64,000 nucleotides of DNA from Alicyclobacillus tolerans. Its GTDB lineage: Bacteria; Bacillota; Bacilli; Alicyclobacillales; Alicyclobacillaceae. The DNA lies in NCBI RefSeq assembly GCF_021739485.1, contig NZ_JAJFNK010000020.1, positions 1 through 64,000 of the forward strand, in the 5' to 3' direction. Shown here piece by piece: positions 1 to 8,701 of this stretch. The first letter of the stretch is position 1, and every line of letters begins with the position of its first letter. The position numbers were made by a program, and so were the translations under genes. The notes under the pieces were generated by a model. The model searched no databases and had not been told where the DNA came from. It saw only the letters and a list, made by a program, of their open reading frames with translations.

Positions 1-88
1 TGCAGGCAGGGTGCAGGCAGGGTGCAGGCAGGGTGCAGGCAGGGTGCAGGCAGGGTGCAGGCAGGGTGCAGGCAGGGTGCAGGCAGGG
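1..88. repeat. 11-bp tandem repeat, 8 perfect copies
   Basis: Eight head-to-tail copies of TGCAGGCAGGG run from the first base of the window to base 88 with no mismatch. The array is open on the left, so the copy number is a minimum. A reading frame crosses it but is only repeat translation. Confidence 0.97.
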
Positions 89-526
89 ACAGTGCCGGTG
101 GAACGATTAAAGCTAAATCACCAACGGGATCGCGTACATTTGGGTGGGTACCTGCCTCCCCAGTCCTAAGAGGCGTTTCAAATAAACCGCAAATGCCCAT
201 CTTATCAGCAAGAAGAACACCATAAAACAGAGGGCTATTTGCGGCTTAAAGCCTCTTGAGTCCTTTTTGGGCGCTAAATCGAAAGGTAGATACTTGACGG
301 TCTCCCCTTGTTGGAGTTCGCACGGTTAAGGAACCGAATGTACCCTATGCGAGGACGCAACCCATGTACTCGGCGCGGGGAGGAGCGGTCTGGCTTTTCG
401 GTTCGTTAACTGGTTCCTTAACCGAGCCGCAAACCGAGCCGCCAATCCGGTTCTGGTCCCAATCCACCCCGTATGCTCAGGTCTACTTCAATCGCTTCTG
501 ATCCCGTTTGTCCATCTTCCAAGCCC
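89..526. other. Gene-free stretch with a 13-bp inverted repeat
   Basis: No convincing gene lies here. It holds a perfect 13-base inverted repeat, CGGTTAAGGAACC at 323-335 and its complement at 412-424, separated by 76 bases. This is too wide for a simple terminator loop. A short direct repeat (ACCGAGCCGC) follows at about 421-440, just beyond the 3' end of the minus-strand ppx gene. Confidence 0.6.
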
Positions 527-1981
527 TTAATCCGCGTACACCAAAGGCAGACCGAACAGCTTTTTAAACTCTTCGTCCAGGTCGGCATCGGCAGATACCT
601 GGACTGTTTCGGCCATGTCCGGGACGCCGCCGACAAGAACGCGGCCTTTTGCGACATTGCATTTCACTTCTTTCGGCGCCATACCCAATTGCAAGGTGAA
701 CAGTTTGGCGAGCCGGATTAACAAGAGCAGTTTTTTAAGGCGCTGGTTTCCTTTTCCTGCAAGCAGACTGGCTACGTCTTGAAACTGGTGGTAGCGAAGG
801 CCGTAGAGGTGAGAAGATAGCGCCAAGTACGCCGAATGCCGAGTCCACCTCTCCGTATTGACGTAGCAGCCGCAGCTCTCGATCTGGGCGGTAACGCGGA
901 GCAACTGCCTGTCTTCTGCAGTTAGGCGGTGTACAGGGTCCAACTGATCGAACAGTTCAAGGGACGCCTCGGTAACGGTGTCCGCTACTTGTTTATTCAC
1001 TCTGAAGATCTTGTTGAAGTTCTCCAAGCTGTCCTCTAAAACGGAATCGAGGACCGGGCTGGGTTTGTCCTTAAGCAGGTATTCGTAAAAAACCCCTTGC
1101 CGCAGCCCATTGCGGCTGACAATCAGTTCCGTGGCAGCCGTGTAGTCGACAAGCGCCGTAATAATCCCAAGGCCCGCCACAAAGATGTCGGCGCGGCTTT
1201 TGGACAGGCCCTTGATCTTTCGCCGCTTATCGACTTCCAGTTGACTGACCTTGGCAAACGCGTTGCGAACCGACTCCGTTGTTACTGGATATCCATGCAC
1301 ATGCTCCAACTCTTGACGTTGGCTGGATACGTCTAGCTTTGCCAGTGCGCGGGCTGTCCCGCCTAACCCAATCAACGGCAGTTCCCGGACACCTTGTAAA
1401 AGCGGGAGTTCACCGAGCTGGCCTTCAAAAAACGCCTTCACACGGTCTCCGACTTCCGTCTCTGGAACATTGCGGAACCGTTCCGTGAGGTTCAGCGCTC
1501 CGTACGGGAGACTGACGACGTCGACCAATTGCCGATCGCGAACCAACACCAGTTCCGTGCTCGCCCCTCCAATGTCGCAGAGCACGGCATTGTTCACACA
1601 CAGGGTGTTAATGACTCCAAGGTACCCGTAGCGGCCTTCTTCTTTGCCATCTAAAACCCTGAAGTGTATTCCTGTGCTCTGTTCGATGGCAGAGAGTACT
1701 TCAATCCGGTTTTTGGCTTGGCGAATCGCCGCTGTGGTGACCGGGATCCAGTGGTCCACACCATGCAGTTCCCCGGCGCGGCGGAATAGGCGGATACAGG
1801 CTACGGCGCGAGCAATACCCGTATCTGAAATTTGCTTTTCTTCGTTGAGATGTTCTGCTAAGCGCACATTCTGCTTCATTTCAAAAATGGGCTGATAGGC
1901 CCCGTTATGTAAAATATCGTAAATGATCAAGCGAGACGAATTGGACCCCAGGTCTATAATTCCGATTCTCTCTTTTGTCAT
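527..1981 (-). CDS. ppx: Ppx/GppA-family phosphatase (exopolyphosphatase / pppGpp phosphatase)
   Basis: This is a cytosolic member of the ASKHA fold. The family releases phosphate from polyphosphate or converts pppGpp to ppGpp. Visible motifs are DLGSNSSRL at residues 10-18 (phosphate 1), TTAAIRQAKN at 82-91 and DIGGASTE at 136-143 (phosphate 2). The C-terminal half carries the HD-like helical domain with the RHS motif after residue 350. Length is 484 residues from ATG 1981; an in-frame TTG at 2008 would add nine. Neither start has a clear Shine-Dalgarno sequence, so the start is uncertain. No polyphosphate kinase is adjacent. Which substrate it prefers cannot be read from sequence. Confidence 0.9.
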   Translation of the reverse strand: MTKERIGIIDLGSNSSRLIIYDILHNGAYQPIFEMKQNVRLAEHLNEEKQISDTGIARAVACIRLFRRAGELHGVDHWIPVTTAAIRQAKNRIEVLSAIEQSTGIHFRVLDGKEEGRYGYLGVINTLCVNNAVLCDIGGASTELVLVRDRQLVDVVSLPYGALNLTERFRNVPETEVGDRVKAFFEGQLGELPLLQGVRELPLIGLGGTARALAKLDVSSQRQELEHVHGYPVTTESVRNAFAKVSQLEVDKRRKIKGLSKSRADIFVAGLGIITALVDYTAATELIVSRNGLRQGVFYEYLLKDKPSPVLDSVLEDSLENFNKIFRVNKQVADTVTEASLELFDQLDPVHRLTAEDRQLLRVTAQIESCGCYVNTERWTRHSAYLALSSHLYGLRYHQFQDVASLLAGKGNQRLKKLLLLIRLAKLFTLQLGMAPKEVKCNVAKGRVLVGGVPDMAETVQVSADADLDEEFKKLFGLPLVYAD

Positions 1982-2231
1982 GGTTTGTGCAATAACTGCG
2001 TCACCCAATTCCTAGTCTGTATGTACATATCATTGTATCTCATTATAGGTCCAGACGAAATCGATCGAGAGGAAAAGTCCAAAGGTTCTAAGAGACCTGA
2101 CAGGCTTGCGTGTGCTATAACTGTATTTGTGTCTCGCGTTCGCAGATGCTAAAGGTCCCGGGACGTCTTTGTTGAACCGGGAAGGAGCAAACTAATTCCA
2201 AATCACCTAGGATGGGCATGCAGGAGGAAAT

Positions 2232-2699
2232 ATGGGGAAACCGTTGCTGCACGTCGGCGTGAGTGTTGCCGTTTTGCATAGAGAAAAAGTGTTGCTGGTG
2301 CAAGAGGGGAAGGGGAAAAAGCGCGGATTGTGGAACCTGCCGTCCGGACGCATGAAACCCGAAGAATCGTTTCTGGATGCTGCGAAACGGGAGGTACATG
2401 AAGAAACTGGGACTTTGGTTTCCTTGACCGGTATTGTCGGCATTTACCGCCACTACAGCCCGACGGGAAACCACGTCGTCCGCTTTGTGTTTGCGGCCGA
2501 GTCGCTCGGTGGCGTTCTAAGAGTCGATGGCCGCGAGATTTTGCGCGCAGGGTGGTTTAGCTTTGACGAGGTCCACCGGTTCAGCCAAACTAAAATCTGG
2601 GCTCCTGAACGCTTTCGCCAGACGCTGGACGACGTCCAAAAACGCCGCGTGTACCCGCTAGAAATTTTGCGTTCGGATGCTTCTTCTCTTGTGTTTTAG
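2232..2699 (+). CDS. Nudix hydrolase
   Basis: 155 residues. The Nudix box GX5EX7REVXEEXG is complete at residues 39-60 (G39, E45, R53, E54, E57, E58), which predicts Mg-dependent cleavage of a nucleoside diphosphate linked to another moiety. The ATG at 2232 follows AGGAGG at 2222-2227. The gene stands alone, transcribed away from ppx. The substrate cannot be inferred; mutT-like housecleaning or nucleotide-sugar hydrolysis are both possible. Confidence 0.9.
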   Translation: MGKPLLHVGVSVAVLHREKVLLVQEGKGKKRGLWNLPSGRMKPEESFLDAAKREVHEETGTLVSLTGIVGIYRHYSPTGNHVVRFVFAAESLGGVLRVDGREILRAGWFSFDEVHRFSQTKIWAPERFRQTLDDVQKRRVYPLEILRSDASSLVF

Positions 2700-2804
2700 C
2701 CTTTTGCTTATAACTGGGCCTTAGCATTTTGTGTTTTAGCTTTTTGAGCTCATTTTGTGTTTTACCCTGTGCCCGTATCTGCTGTTCACGGGTGTTTTCG
2801 CCGT

Positions 2805-4169
2805 TTACTGGCGTTTGCGTTTTCGGTGCAGCAGGGAAGTGAGTTCATTCAACGGCAGTGCATTCAAAACGCGTTGCCGGTGCAGCCAACCCCGTTTCGC
2901 CATCCGCAGCCCGAAACGGATGTTGTCGTATTCCTGAGCGCTGTGCGCATCGGTGTTAATCGGCACCAACAGTCCGGCCTCTCCCGCAAGGCGCAGCCAG
3001 GAGTCGGGAATGTCCAGCCGGTTGGGATTGGCGTTGAGTTCCAAACAAACGCGGCTTTGCTTAGCTGTTTCTAGAACCGCGGAAAAGTCCAGGCCGTACG
3101 CCTCGCGCCGTCCAATCAACCGCCCGCTTAAATGTCCGATGATGTCGACTGCGGGGTGTTCGATGGCTTTTAAAATCCGCTCGGTCATTCGCTTCGGGGA
3201 CTGATTCATGGCCGAGTGAACGGATGCGATCACCAAGTCCAATTCCCACAAGACTTCATCGGGCATGTCCAACGTTCCGTCCCCCAAAATGTCGACTTCA
3301 ATACCGTGCAGGATTTTAATCCCGCTGAGTTCGTCGTTGAGCCGCTCGATCTCTTCGCGTTGTCTTAGCAGGTCTTCAGCAGTCAATCCTCCCGCAATGG
3401 CCAAACTCTGTGAATGGTCTGTGACCGCAATGTACTCGTAGCCACGGGCTTGTGCCGCCAAGGCCATGGTCCGAATCGGCAGCGTGCCGTCGCTCCACGA
3501 ACTGTGGGTATGAAGGTCCCCTCGGATGTCGTTTGCGTCGACAAGCTCTTCAGGGTCAATCAACAATCCCTGCCCTTCTCGGAGTTCCGGGGGGAAGTAA
3601 GGCAGTCCCAGCACCTCGTAAATCTGCGCCTCTGTCTCACACTGCACCGGTTGGCCCATGGCGTCAAATAGGCGTCCCTTTGTCCAGTGCAGTCCGCGTT
3701 CTTTTGCCATGGCTTCGACAATTTGTTGATGGGTCGCATCGCCTGTTGTCTCCATCAACCGGTACGGGAAATCGCGGGCCTCGGCCAAATGAAACCGCAA
3801 GGGGACCTTTTTGTCCTCGATCTCGACGGTACAGTCCAGGGTCTGAGTCCTGTTGTCGATCGTGGACGCTTCATTGGACGCGGATTGACGTACGGACGCC
3901 CAATCTAACAACGCCGACGGGTCCTTGGCGTTCACTACGAATTCCAACTGTGTGCACTCGTGCACGAATCTCCGACATTCGCCGGACACCTCCATCCGGG
4001 ATACGCCAGGCAGTTCACCCAGCAATTGCACCAGGTGGGCGCTTAAGGGGGAGGCCAGCGCGATGGGAATGGTACGTTGGTGCCTTTTTAGAGCCGCGAT
4101 CTCCCGGCGCCAGTTGTTCCACGCGTTTGGTTTTAAACCCCGATACCCCAGCCAGCCGCCCCGAAGCAA
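2805..4169 (-). CDS. polX: PolX-like protein, C-terminal part: degenerate palm plus PHP phosphoesterase (frameshifted gene)
   Basis: This is the downstream part of one gene with the frame at 4015-4542; reading frame changes near 4100-4130. It carries a family-X palm and thumb region followed by a PHP domain. The PHP metal motifs are all present: HTHSSWSDG, TDHS, GIEVDIL, VIASVHS, IIGHL and INTDAH, so 3'-5' exonuclease or phosphoesterase activity is plausible. The palm has lost the family signature: the GS..RR segment reads SGECRR, the DxD that binds metal reads TQLEF, and the third Asp region reads VPLRF. DNA synthesis activity is therefore unlikely. With the frame restored the protein would be about 578 residues, the usual PolX size. 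Confidence 0.85.
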   Translation of the reverse strand: MLRGGWLGYRGLKPNAWNNWRREIAALKRHQRTIPIALASPLSAHLVQLLGELPGVSRMEVSGECRRFVHECTQLEFVVNAKDPSALLDWASVRQSASNEASTIDNRTQTLDCTVEIEDKKVPLRFHLAEARDFPYRLMETTGDATHQQIVEAMAKERGLHWTKGRLFDAMGQPVQCETEAQIYEVLGLPYFPPELREGQGLLIDPEELVDANDIRGDLHTHSSWSDGTLPIRTMALAAQARGYEYIAVTDHSQSLAIAGGLTAEDLLRQREEIERLNDELSGIKILHGIEVDILGDGTLDMPDEVLWELDLVIASVHSAMNQSPKRMTERILKAIEHPAVDIIGHLSGRLIGRREAYGLDFSAVLETAKQSRVCLELNANPNRLDIPDSWLRLAGEAGLLVPINTDAHSAQEYDNIRFGLRMAKRGWLHRQRVLNALPLNELTSLLHRKRKRQ

Positions 4170-4542
4170 GGGATTGCTCTAAGTCTGCCAACGAAGCAAT
4201 TTTGAATTCTTGGTACAGTTGCCGGGCGGTAACGGGTCCGATTCCACGCAGATGCAACAGCTCCAAAATGGAAGCCGGGATGGATAAATTCAGGTTGGAG
4301 ACTGCCTTTTGAACACCAGATTGGAGAATGTCTGCAATCACGCGGCCTGTGAAGGGGCCAACGCCAGGAAGGCTGGCCAGGGAATCGGGGTCGGTACCAC
4401 TGATCTCGACTGGGTGTTCGCGAAGGGACGTGGCGGCCTGCCGCAGTGAGCGGGCTTTATAAGGGTGGATTCCTTCCACGTCGTAAAGGGTCGCAATGCT
4501 CCACAAGGTTTGCGATAGGCTGCGGTGGTTCAAGGGTTTCAA
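4015..4542 (-). CDS. polX: PolX-like protein, N-terminal HhH part (frameshifted gene)
   Basis: This is the upstream part of the split PolX-like gene. The TTG at 4542 is preceded by GGAGG with a 7-base spacer and gives a start MKPLNHRSLS typical of PolX. It contains the 8-kDa-like domain with YKARSLRQAA and two helix-hairpin-helix motifs, LPGVGPFTGRVIADI and LRGIGPVTARQLY. After GVSGFKTKRVEQL the frame runs into unrelated sequence (the last 40 or so residues), whereas the other frame continues with RREIAALKRHQR, the expected PolX continuation. One extra base in the CTGGCGCC stretch (plus strand about 4105-4113) would explain it. True mutation, programmed +1 shift and sequencing error cannot be told apart here. 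Confidence 0.8.
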   Translation of the reverse strand: MKPLNHRSLSQTLWSIATLYDVEGIHPYKARSLRQAATSLREHPVEISGTDPDSLASLPGVGPFTGRVIADILQSGVQKAVSNLNLSIPASILELLHLRGIGPVTARQLYQEFKIASLADLEQSLASGRLAGVSGFKTKRVEQLAPGDRGSKKAPTYHSHRAGLPLKRPPGAIAG

Positions 4543-4912
4543 ATGGTTTCCTCCGATCAATGAGTCTGGCAAAGGATGAGTCTGGCAAAGGATGTGTCTA
4601 GCTACCTTTAGTGTGTTCAAAACACGGATTTGGGCAATCCTCGCGATTGTGAGGGAAACCCTGTTTTTTTTCGCCGGTGATGGGCAATGACTAGAAGTAG
4701 AGACTCAGGGCTTTTAGGTAGAGTTCTAAGACACAGGGAATCGCCCTGTGTTTTCGACAAACAGGTGGGAAAGGCGCGAAAACCAGAAGCTTGGCGGCTT
4801 CAATGGAGTGTTGAGCTGGGTGTTGAATGGGATGCTGCCGTTGGTGCTTTGGGACGTTTTTGGTTCTCGTTGCTATACTGAAATGAGCGGGAATCCGGGA
4901 GGTGAGAGGACC
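4543..4912. other. Divergent intergenic region with two terminator-like elements
   Basis: A small AGGG/CCCT hairpin followed by eight T lies at about 4651-4672 on the plus strand. A second hairpin, ACACAGGG at 4731-4738 with CCCTGTGT at 4744-4751, is followed by TTTT. No gene on the plus strand precedes either. An extended -10 (TGCTATACT, 4871-4879) lies 33 bases before the next start codon and probably drives the peptidase gene. Confidence 0.5.
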
Positions 4913-5959
4913 GTGCGGGAACTGTGGATGACCTTTCTGTTGGCGTCTTCGACGTTTTTTACGAACCTTCAACACGACGTGGATTGGGGGCAGGTGTCTC
5001 AGTGGTTCACGGGTGCCGTGACCCAGGTTGAGGAGCAGGTGGCCGTTGGGTTATCTTCACTCGATCAGTTGTTGGTCAGCGGTCATCTTGGCAACACGGT
5101 CTTCGGAAACGGTGTGGGGTCATTGCAGCAGGCAGTCAACCACGTTCAGCGCGTTCTCGACCAGCAGGTGGGACAGTCTTATCACATTGGAAACTTGCCG
5201 CAGGTAGCCCGTGAGAAGCCCGTGCAAATTGCCAACGGGATCTCGATAGCCAGCGGAGACAGCAGCGTGCCCAGTTCGGTGGTCAAAAGCAGTTCGGTCC
5301 TCATCCTAAAAATTTCCATTCCGACCATTCAACACACGACGGGCATGGAGCCGAAAGACGCTAAAATTGTGCTGTTTTCTTCCCGCACTACCTACGGCGC
5401 AGCGTTGGAAAAGGCGGGGATCCCTAAGCAGGAAATTCCCAACATCGTTGCAGAAACCGGTGGCATTACCGTCGGGAACGACGTATGGATACCCCTGTAC
5501 GCGCTGCAGTCTAGGGCAGACCTGGCGAACGTTTTGACGCACGAACTTACTCATGTTACGTTCAACCAATACGGCATCGGCAATGCGCTGCCAACTTGGA
5601 TCAACGAAGGGACAGCATGGACAGCAGGCATGAGCGCCGAAGGTCAAGTGAATAAAAATCAAGAACAACTGATGTTTGCTGCGTATAATCAGGACTTGCA
5701 GGCTGCGGTAGACTCCGGGCAACTCCTGCCTCTCACCGCCGACGAACAACAGATTTTGGGAGCTTCGTACAACGTAGAATGGGAAGACTTTCTGGCTGTG
5801 AGGCAGTTGATGAACACACACGGATTGCAGGAGTATCATTCGTTTTTGCAGCATGTCAAGGGCGCAGGCGCAAGCCAAAGCTTCCAAACTTCGTTTCACG
5901 TTTCGCTGAAGTCGTTTCAAAACGAGTTTGATGCGGGTTTGGCGAACGGAAGTTTTTAG
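4913..5959 (+). CDS. Peptidase MA-like metallopeptidase (gluzincin)
   Basis: 348 residues from GTG 4913, which follows GGGAGGTGAGAGG; the frame is open further upstream without a better site. The N-terminus has a short hydrophobic stretch (WMTFLLASSTFF) that may be a signal or anchor, so an extracytoplasmic location is likely but not certain. The zinc motif HELTH lies near residue 210, and NEGTA about 20 residues later supplies the third ligand glutamate as in gluzincins of the peptidase MA type. The first 130 residues are not recognisable. Its substrate is unknown. The next gene (asparaginase) starts 66 bases downstream, so the two may share a transcript. Confidence 0.8.
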   Translation: MRELWMTFLLASSTFFTNLQHDVDWGQVSQWFTGAVTQVEEQVAVGLSSLDQLLVSGHLGNTVFGNGVGSLQQAVNHVQRVLDQQVGQSYHIGNLPQVAREKPVQIANGISIASGDSSVPSSVVKSSSVLILKISIPTIQHTTGMEPKDAKIVLFSSRTTYGAALEKAGIPKQEIPNIVAETGGITVGNDVWIPLYALQSRADLANVLTHELTHVTFNQYGIGNALPTWINEGTAWTAGMSAEGQVNKNQEQLMFAAYNQDLQAAVDSGQLLPLTADEQQILGASYNVEWEDFLAVRQLMNTHGLQEYHSFLQHVKGAGASQSFQTSFHVSLKSFQNEFDAGLANGSF

Positions 5960-6025
5960 TCAGTTGCAGCAGGGCCGCCACACTCGCGTTTGGCGGAGGT
6001 TTCATTACATCGGGGGTCGCACACA

Positions 6026-7006
6026 GTGGAACACGAACTTTCTCACAAGGTTGTCATTGTCAATACTGGCGGAACCATCGCTATGAACTTGGATGAAACC
6101 ACGAATTCGGTTCAAGTCGGGCTCTCACACCCTTTGCGTTCCATTGAAGCGGTGTTGCGTCGCGTGGCTTCGTACGAAATGGTAGACCTGTTTAACGTGC
6201 CCAGCCCGCACATGACCCCAGTCATGATGCATGAGTTGTCGAGAGTCATTCGGAAGTACCTAGAACAGCCAGACGTGCTGGGCGTAGTGGTGACCCACGG
6301 GACCGATACGTTGGAAGAGACGGCTTATTACTTGGATCTGACCATTCGGGGCGACAAACCGGTGGTAATCACGGGGGCCATGCGGTCCAGCAACGAACTC
6401 GGAGCCGATGGTCCAGTGAACTTGGTTCAGTCTCTGCGCGTAGCGGAGCACGAGTCGAGTCGTGGAAGGGGAGTCCTCGTGGTTTTCAACGACGAGATCC
6501 ATGCGGCCCGTCACGTCACGAAGACGCATACGAGCAATGTGGCAACGTTTCAATCCCCATCTTATGGACCCGTCGGCATCGTCACCAAAAAAGACATTTC
6601 CTATCATCAGCCTCCTGACCGCGTCGATGTGTTCGAACCGCAGGTGCCGCAGGCGCAGGTTCCAGTGGTCAAAATGGTCGCAGGGATGGATCCCAAGTGG
6701 CTGCAGTTCCTGTTTGATCCAGCCATTGACGGGGTCGTCCTCGAGGCGTTTGGTGCAGGAAACGTTTCTCCACCTGTTCTCTCTGTACTGAGGAAACTGC
6801 GCGAAAAGGCCATTCCAGTAGTCATGGTTTCCCGTTGCTACAACGGATATGTCCAGGACATTTACGGATACGAAGGCGGAGGCAAGCAGCTTAAGGACCT
6901 TGGCATTGTCTTTTGCAACGGGCTGAATGGACAAAAAGCCCGCATTCGGCTCATGGTGCTCCTCGCTGCCGGGGTGCCGACAGACCAGTTTTCGAATTTC
7001 TTCTGA
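6026..7006 (+). CDS. ansA: L-asparaginase, type I-like
   Basis: It hydrolyses asparagine to aspartate and ammonia. Both threonine motifs are present: NTGGTIAM at residues 13-20 and HGTDTLEETAYYL near residue 90, with ITGAMR and GVVLEAFGAGN further on. No signal peptide is seen, which fits the cytoplasmic type I group. GTG 6026 has a CGGGGG stretch 9 bases upstream; a TTG at 5990 would add 12 residues without a ribosome binding site. Size is 326 residues, normal for the family. It converges on the cardiolipin synthase gene. Confidence 0.92.
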   Translation: MEHELSHKVVIVNTGGTIAMNLDETTNSVQVGLSHPLRSIEAVLRRVASYEMVDLFNVPSPHMTPVMMHELSRVIRKYLEQPDVLGVVVTHGTDTLEETAYYLDLTIRGDKPVVITGAMRSSNELGADGPVNLVQSLRVAEHESSRGRGVLVVFNDEIHAARHVTKTHTSNVATFQSPSYGPVGIVTKKDISYHQPPDRVDVFEPQVPQAQVPVVKMVAGMDPKWLQFLFDPAIDGVVLEAFGAGNVSPPVLSVLRKLREKAIPVVMVSRCYNGYVQDIYGYEGGGKQLKDLGIVFCNGLNGQKARIRLMVLLAAGVPTDQFSNFF

Positions 7007-7075
7007 AGTCTTGGTCGATCTCGATGGGAATTCGCTCGAACCCCGAACTTTGACGAGCGCCGATGAAAATTTTTG

Positions 7076-8701
7076 CTATAACATGAGCGAAAGAACCCGT
7101 GCTCCCCGGTTGAGGGTTCGCTGCAATCCGGTCTCTTGGGCGAGCTGTTGATGCGTCAACAACTGTGCGTTTTCTAGGTCCTTTTCGAAACGGGACACCA
7201 AACGAGACGCCACGTCCTGGCTGTAAATCACTTCAGAGACTTCATAGTTCAGTCTGAAGCTCCGCAAATCAAAGTTAGCGGCTCCAACGATGGACACTTC
7301 TTTGTCGATGGTCATGACCTTGGCGTGCAAAATACCTTTTTTGTAGAGATAGATCTGAATTCCCGCTTCGACAAGTTCTGCGAAGTAGGTGCGGCTGGCC
7401 ATGGCAATCACTCGGTGGTCGGCCTGCAAAGGCAGCAAGAGGCGTACCCTTACGCCGCGGTAAGCTGCGTTTTTTAAGGCCGATATGATGTCTGTGTCAG
7501 GAACGAAATACGGCGTCGTCACTTCTATGCTTTTTACCGCTTGCGTCAAGGCCTCGAAAAACAACTGTTCGATGGCCTGGCCGGGACTATCAGGACCACT
7601 TTGCACGGTTTGCACCCAAGCGGGGGCAAGGTGGCCAATTTCCATCGACTTCTCTGTGGGTCCAGGATGAGACACCTCGGAGGACTGCCTTGCCGCCTGC
7701 GAACCGGTTTCTCCTTGTTCCAAACCCGGGCGGCGCTGTTCCCATTCGCTTGCCCATTCACCGTTGAATTGCAGGTTGAAAAGGCGCAAATCGCTTTTGT
7801 GATCGCTGCGTGCCGAGCGAGCTGACGGCTGCTTCGAGGGCTGCTTGGCAACGCTCATTGGCGATGGATGCTTCGATTTTGGAGCAGATTGGAACGAATT
7901 TGCGGGTTCAGGGTGAGGTGTAGCAACAGACCAGTTCATTTCAAACACTTTTTCCAACTGACGGACGGCCTCACCCGTCAATGCCAAGTGAGTGTCACGC
8001 CAAGGACCTGTTTGTGGTTTGCGTCCCGTGTATTCGTCTCCTACGTTGATTCCTCCTGCAAACGCGATGCGTCCGTCGATGACCACGATTTTACAGTGAT
8101 CGCGGTGGTTGAGTGTCGGTATAATCCATGGAAAGCGCACCGGGAAGAACCTGCGGCAGTCAATTCCCGCGCTTTTCATGCCATCCAGCACACGGCGCGG
8201 AAGCTTGCGGCTGCCCCAGCCGTCGACCATGAAGCGCACCTGTACACCTTCGCGGGCCTTCGTGAGCAAAATGTCTGTAAGGGTTCTCCCAATGTGGTCA
8301 TCCCGGTAAATATAGAACTCGACATCAATGGACTCGCGGGCCTTTTGTAAGGTGAAAATAAGAGCCTTGTAGGTTTCATTTCCATTGGTGAGTACGCCCA
8401 CTTTGGAAGAGACGGGGGAAACACTGGTGAGTTTGAGCGTTAAACGGGCGACTGATGCAGCGGACTTGCCCCAGGACTGTGGAGGCGCCCATTTAAGTTC
8501 TGTTGTTTGAACGCGCTTTTGACCCGGCCTGCGCCTTGAGGGACGGTCCGATAGTACGAGGTAAACTAAAAATCCAATTCCAGGCAGTACCATGCCGACG
8601 ACCAGCCAAGTAAGAGCACGGGTTGGGCGTTCCACCTCACGTATCGCGACAACACACAGCAGTGCGGTGTTCATTGCAAACAAAGCGACAACCCAAGCCA
8701 A
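7076..8701 (-). CDS. cls: Cardiolipin synthase (PLD family) with an inserted linker
   Basis: This membrane enzyme condenses phosphatidylglycerol into cardiolipin. Two N-terminal membrane helices are followed by two HKD motifs: HCKIVVIDG in the first half and HAKVMTIDK in the second, each followed by the expected GG/GAAN..D..S segment. TTG 8701 follows GGGAGG with a 7-base spacer and puts the first helix at the start, as in known Cls proteins; the frame stays open to a TTG at 8779 with no site. Length is 541 residues. Between the two halves sits roughly 90 residues rich in Ser, Pro, Gln and Lys that the family normally lacks. Confidence 0.92.
   Translation of the reverse strand: MAWVVALFAMNTALLCVVAIREVERPTRALTWLVVGMVLPGIGFLVYLVLSDRPSRRRPGQKRVQTTELKWAPPQSWGKSAASVARLTLKLTSVSPVSSKVGVLTNGNETYKALIFTLQKARESIDVEFYIYRDDHIGRTLTDILLTKAREGVQVRFMVDGWGSRKLPRRVLDGMKSAGIDCRRFFPVRFPWIIPTLNHRDHCKIVVIDGRIAFAGGINVGDEYTGRKPQTGPWRDTHLALTGEAVRQLEKVFEMNWSVATPHPEPANSFQSAPKSKHPSPMSVAKQPSKQPSARSARSDHKSDLRLFNLQFNGEWASEWEQRRPGLEQGETGSQAARQSSEVSHPGPTEKSMEIGHLAPAWVQTVQSGPDSPGQAIEQLFFEALTQAVKSIEVTTPYFVPDTDIISALKNAAYRGVRVRLLLPLQADHRVIAMASRTYFAELVEAGIQIYLYKKGILHAKVMTIDKEVSIVGAANFDLRSFRLNYEVSEVIYSQDVASRLVSRFEKDLENAQLLTHQQLAQETGLQRTLNRGARVLSLML

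Noticed and set aside
22..225. 67-residue frame at the left edge
   Set aside because: Its first third is translation of the 11-bp repeat and no ribosome site precedes it.
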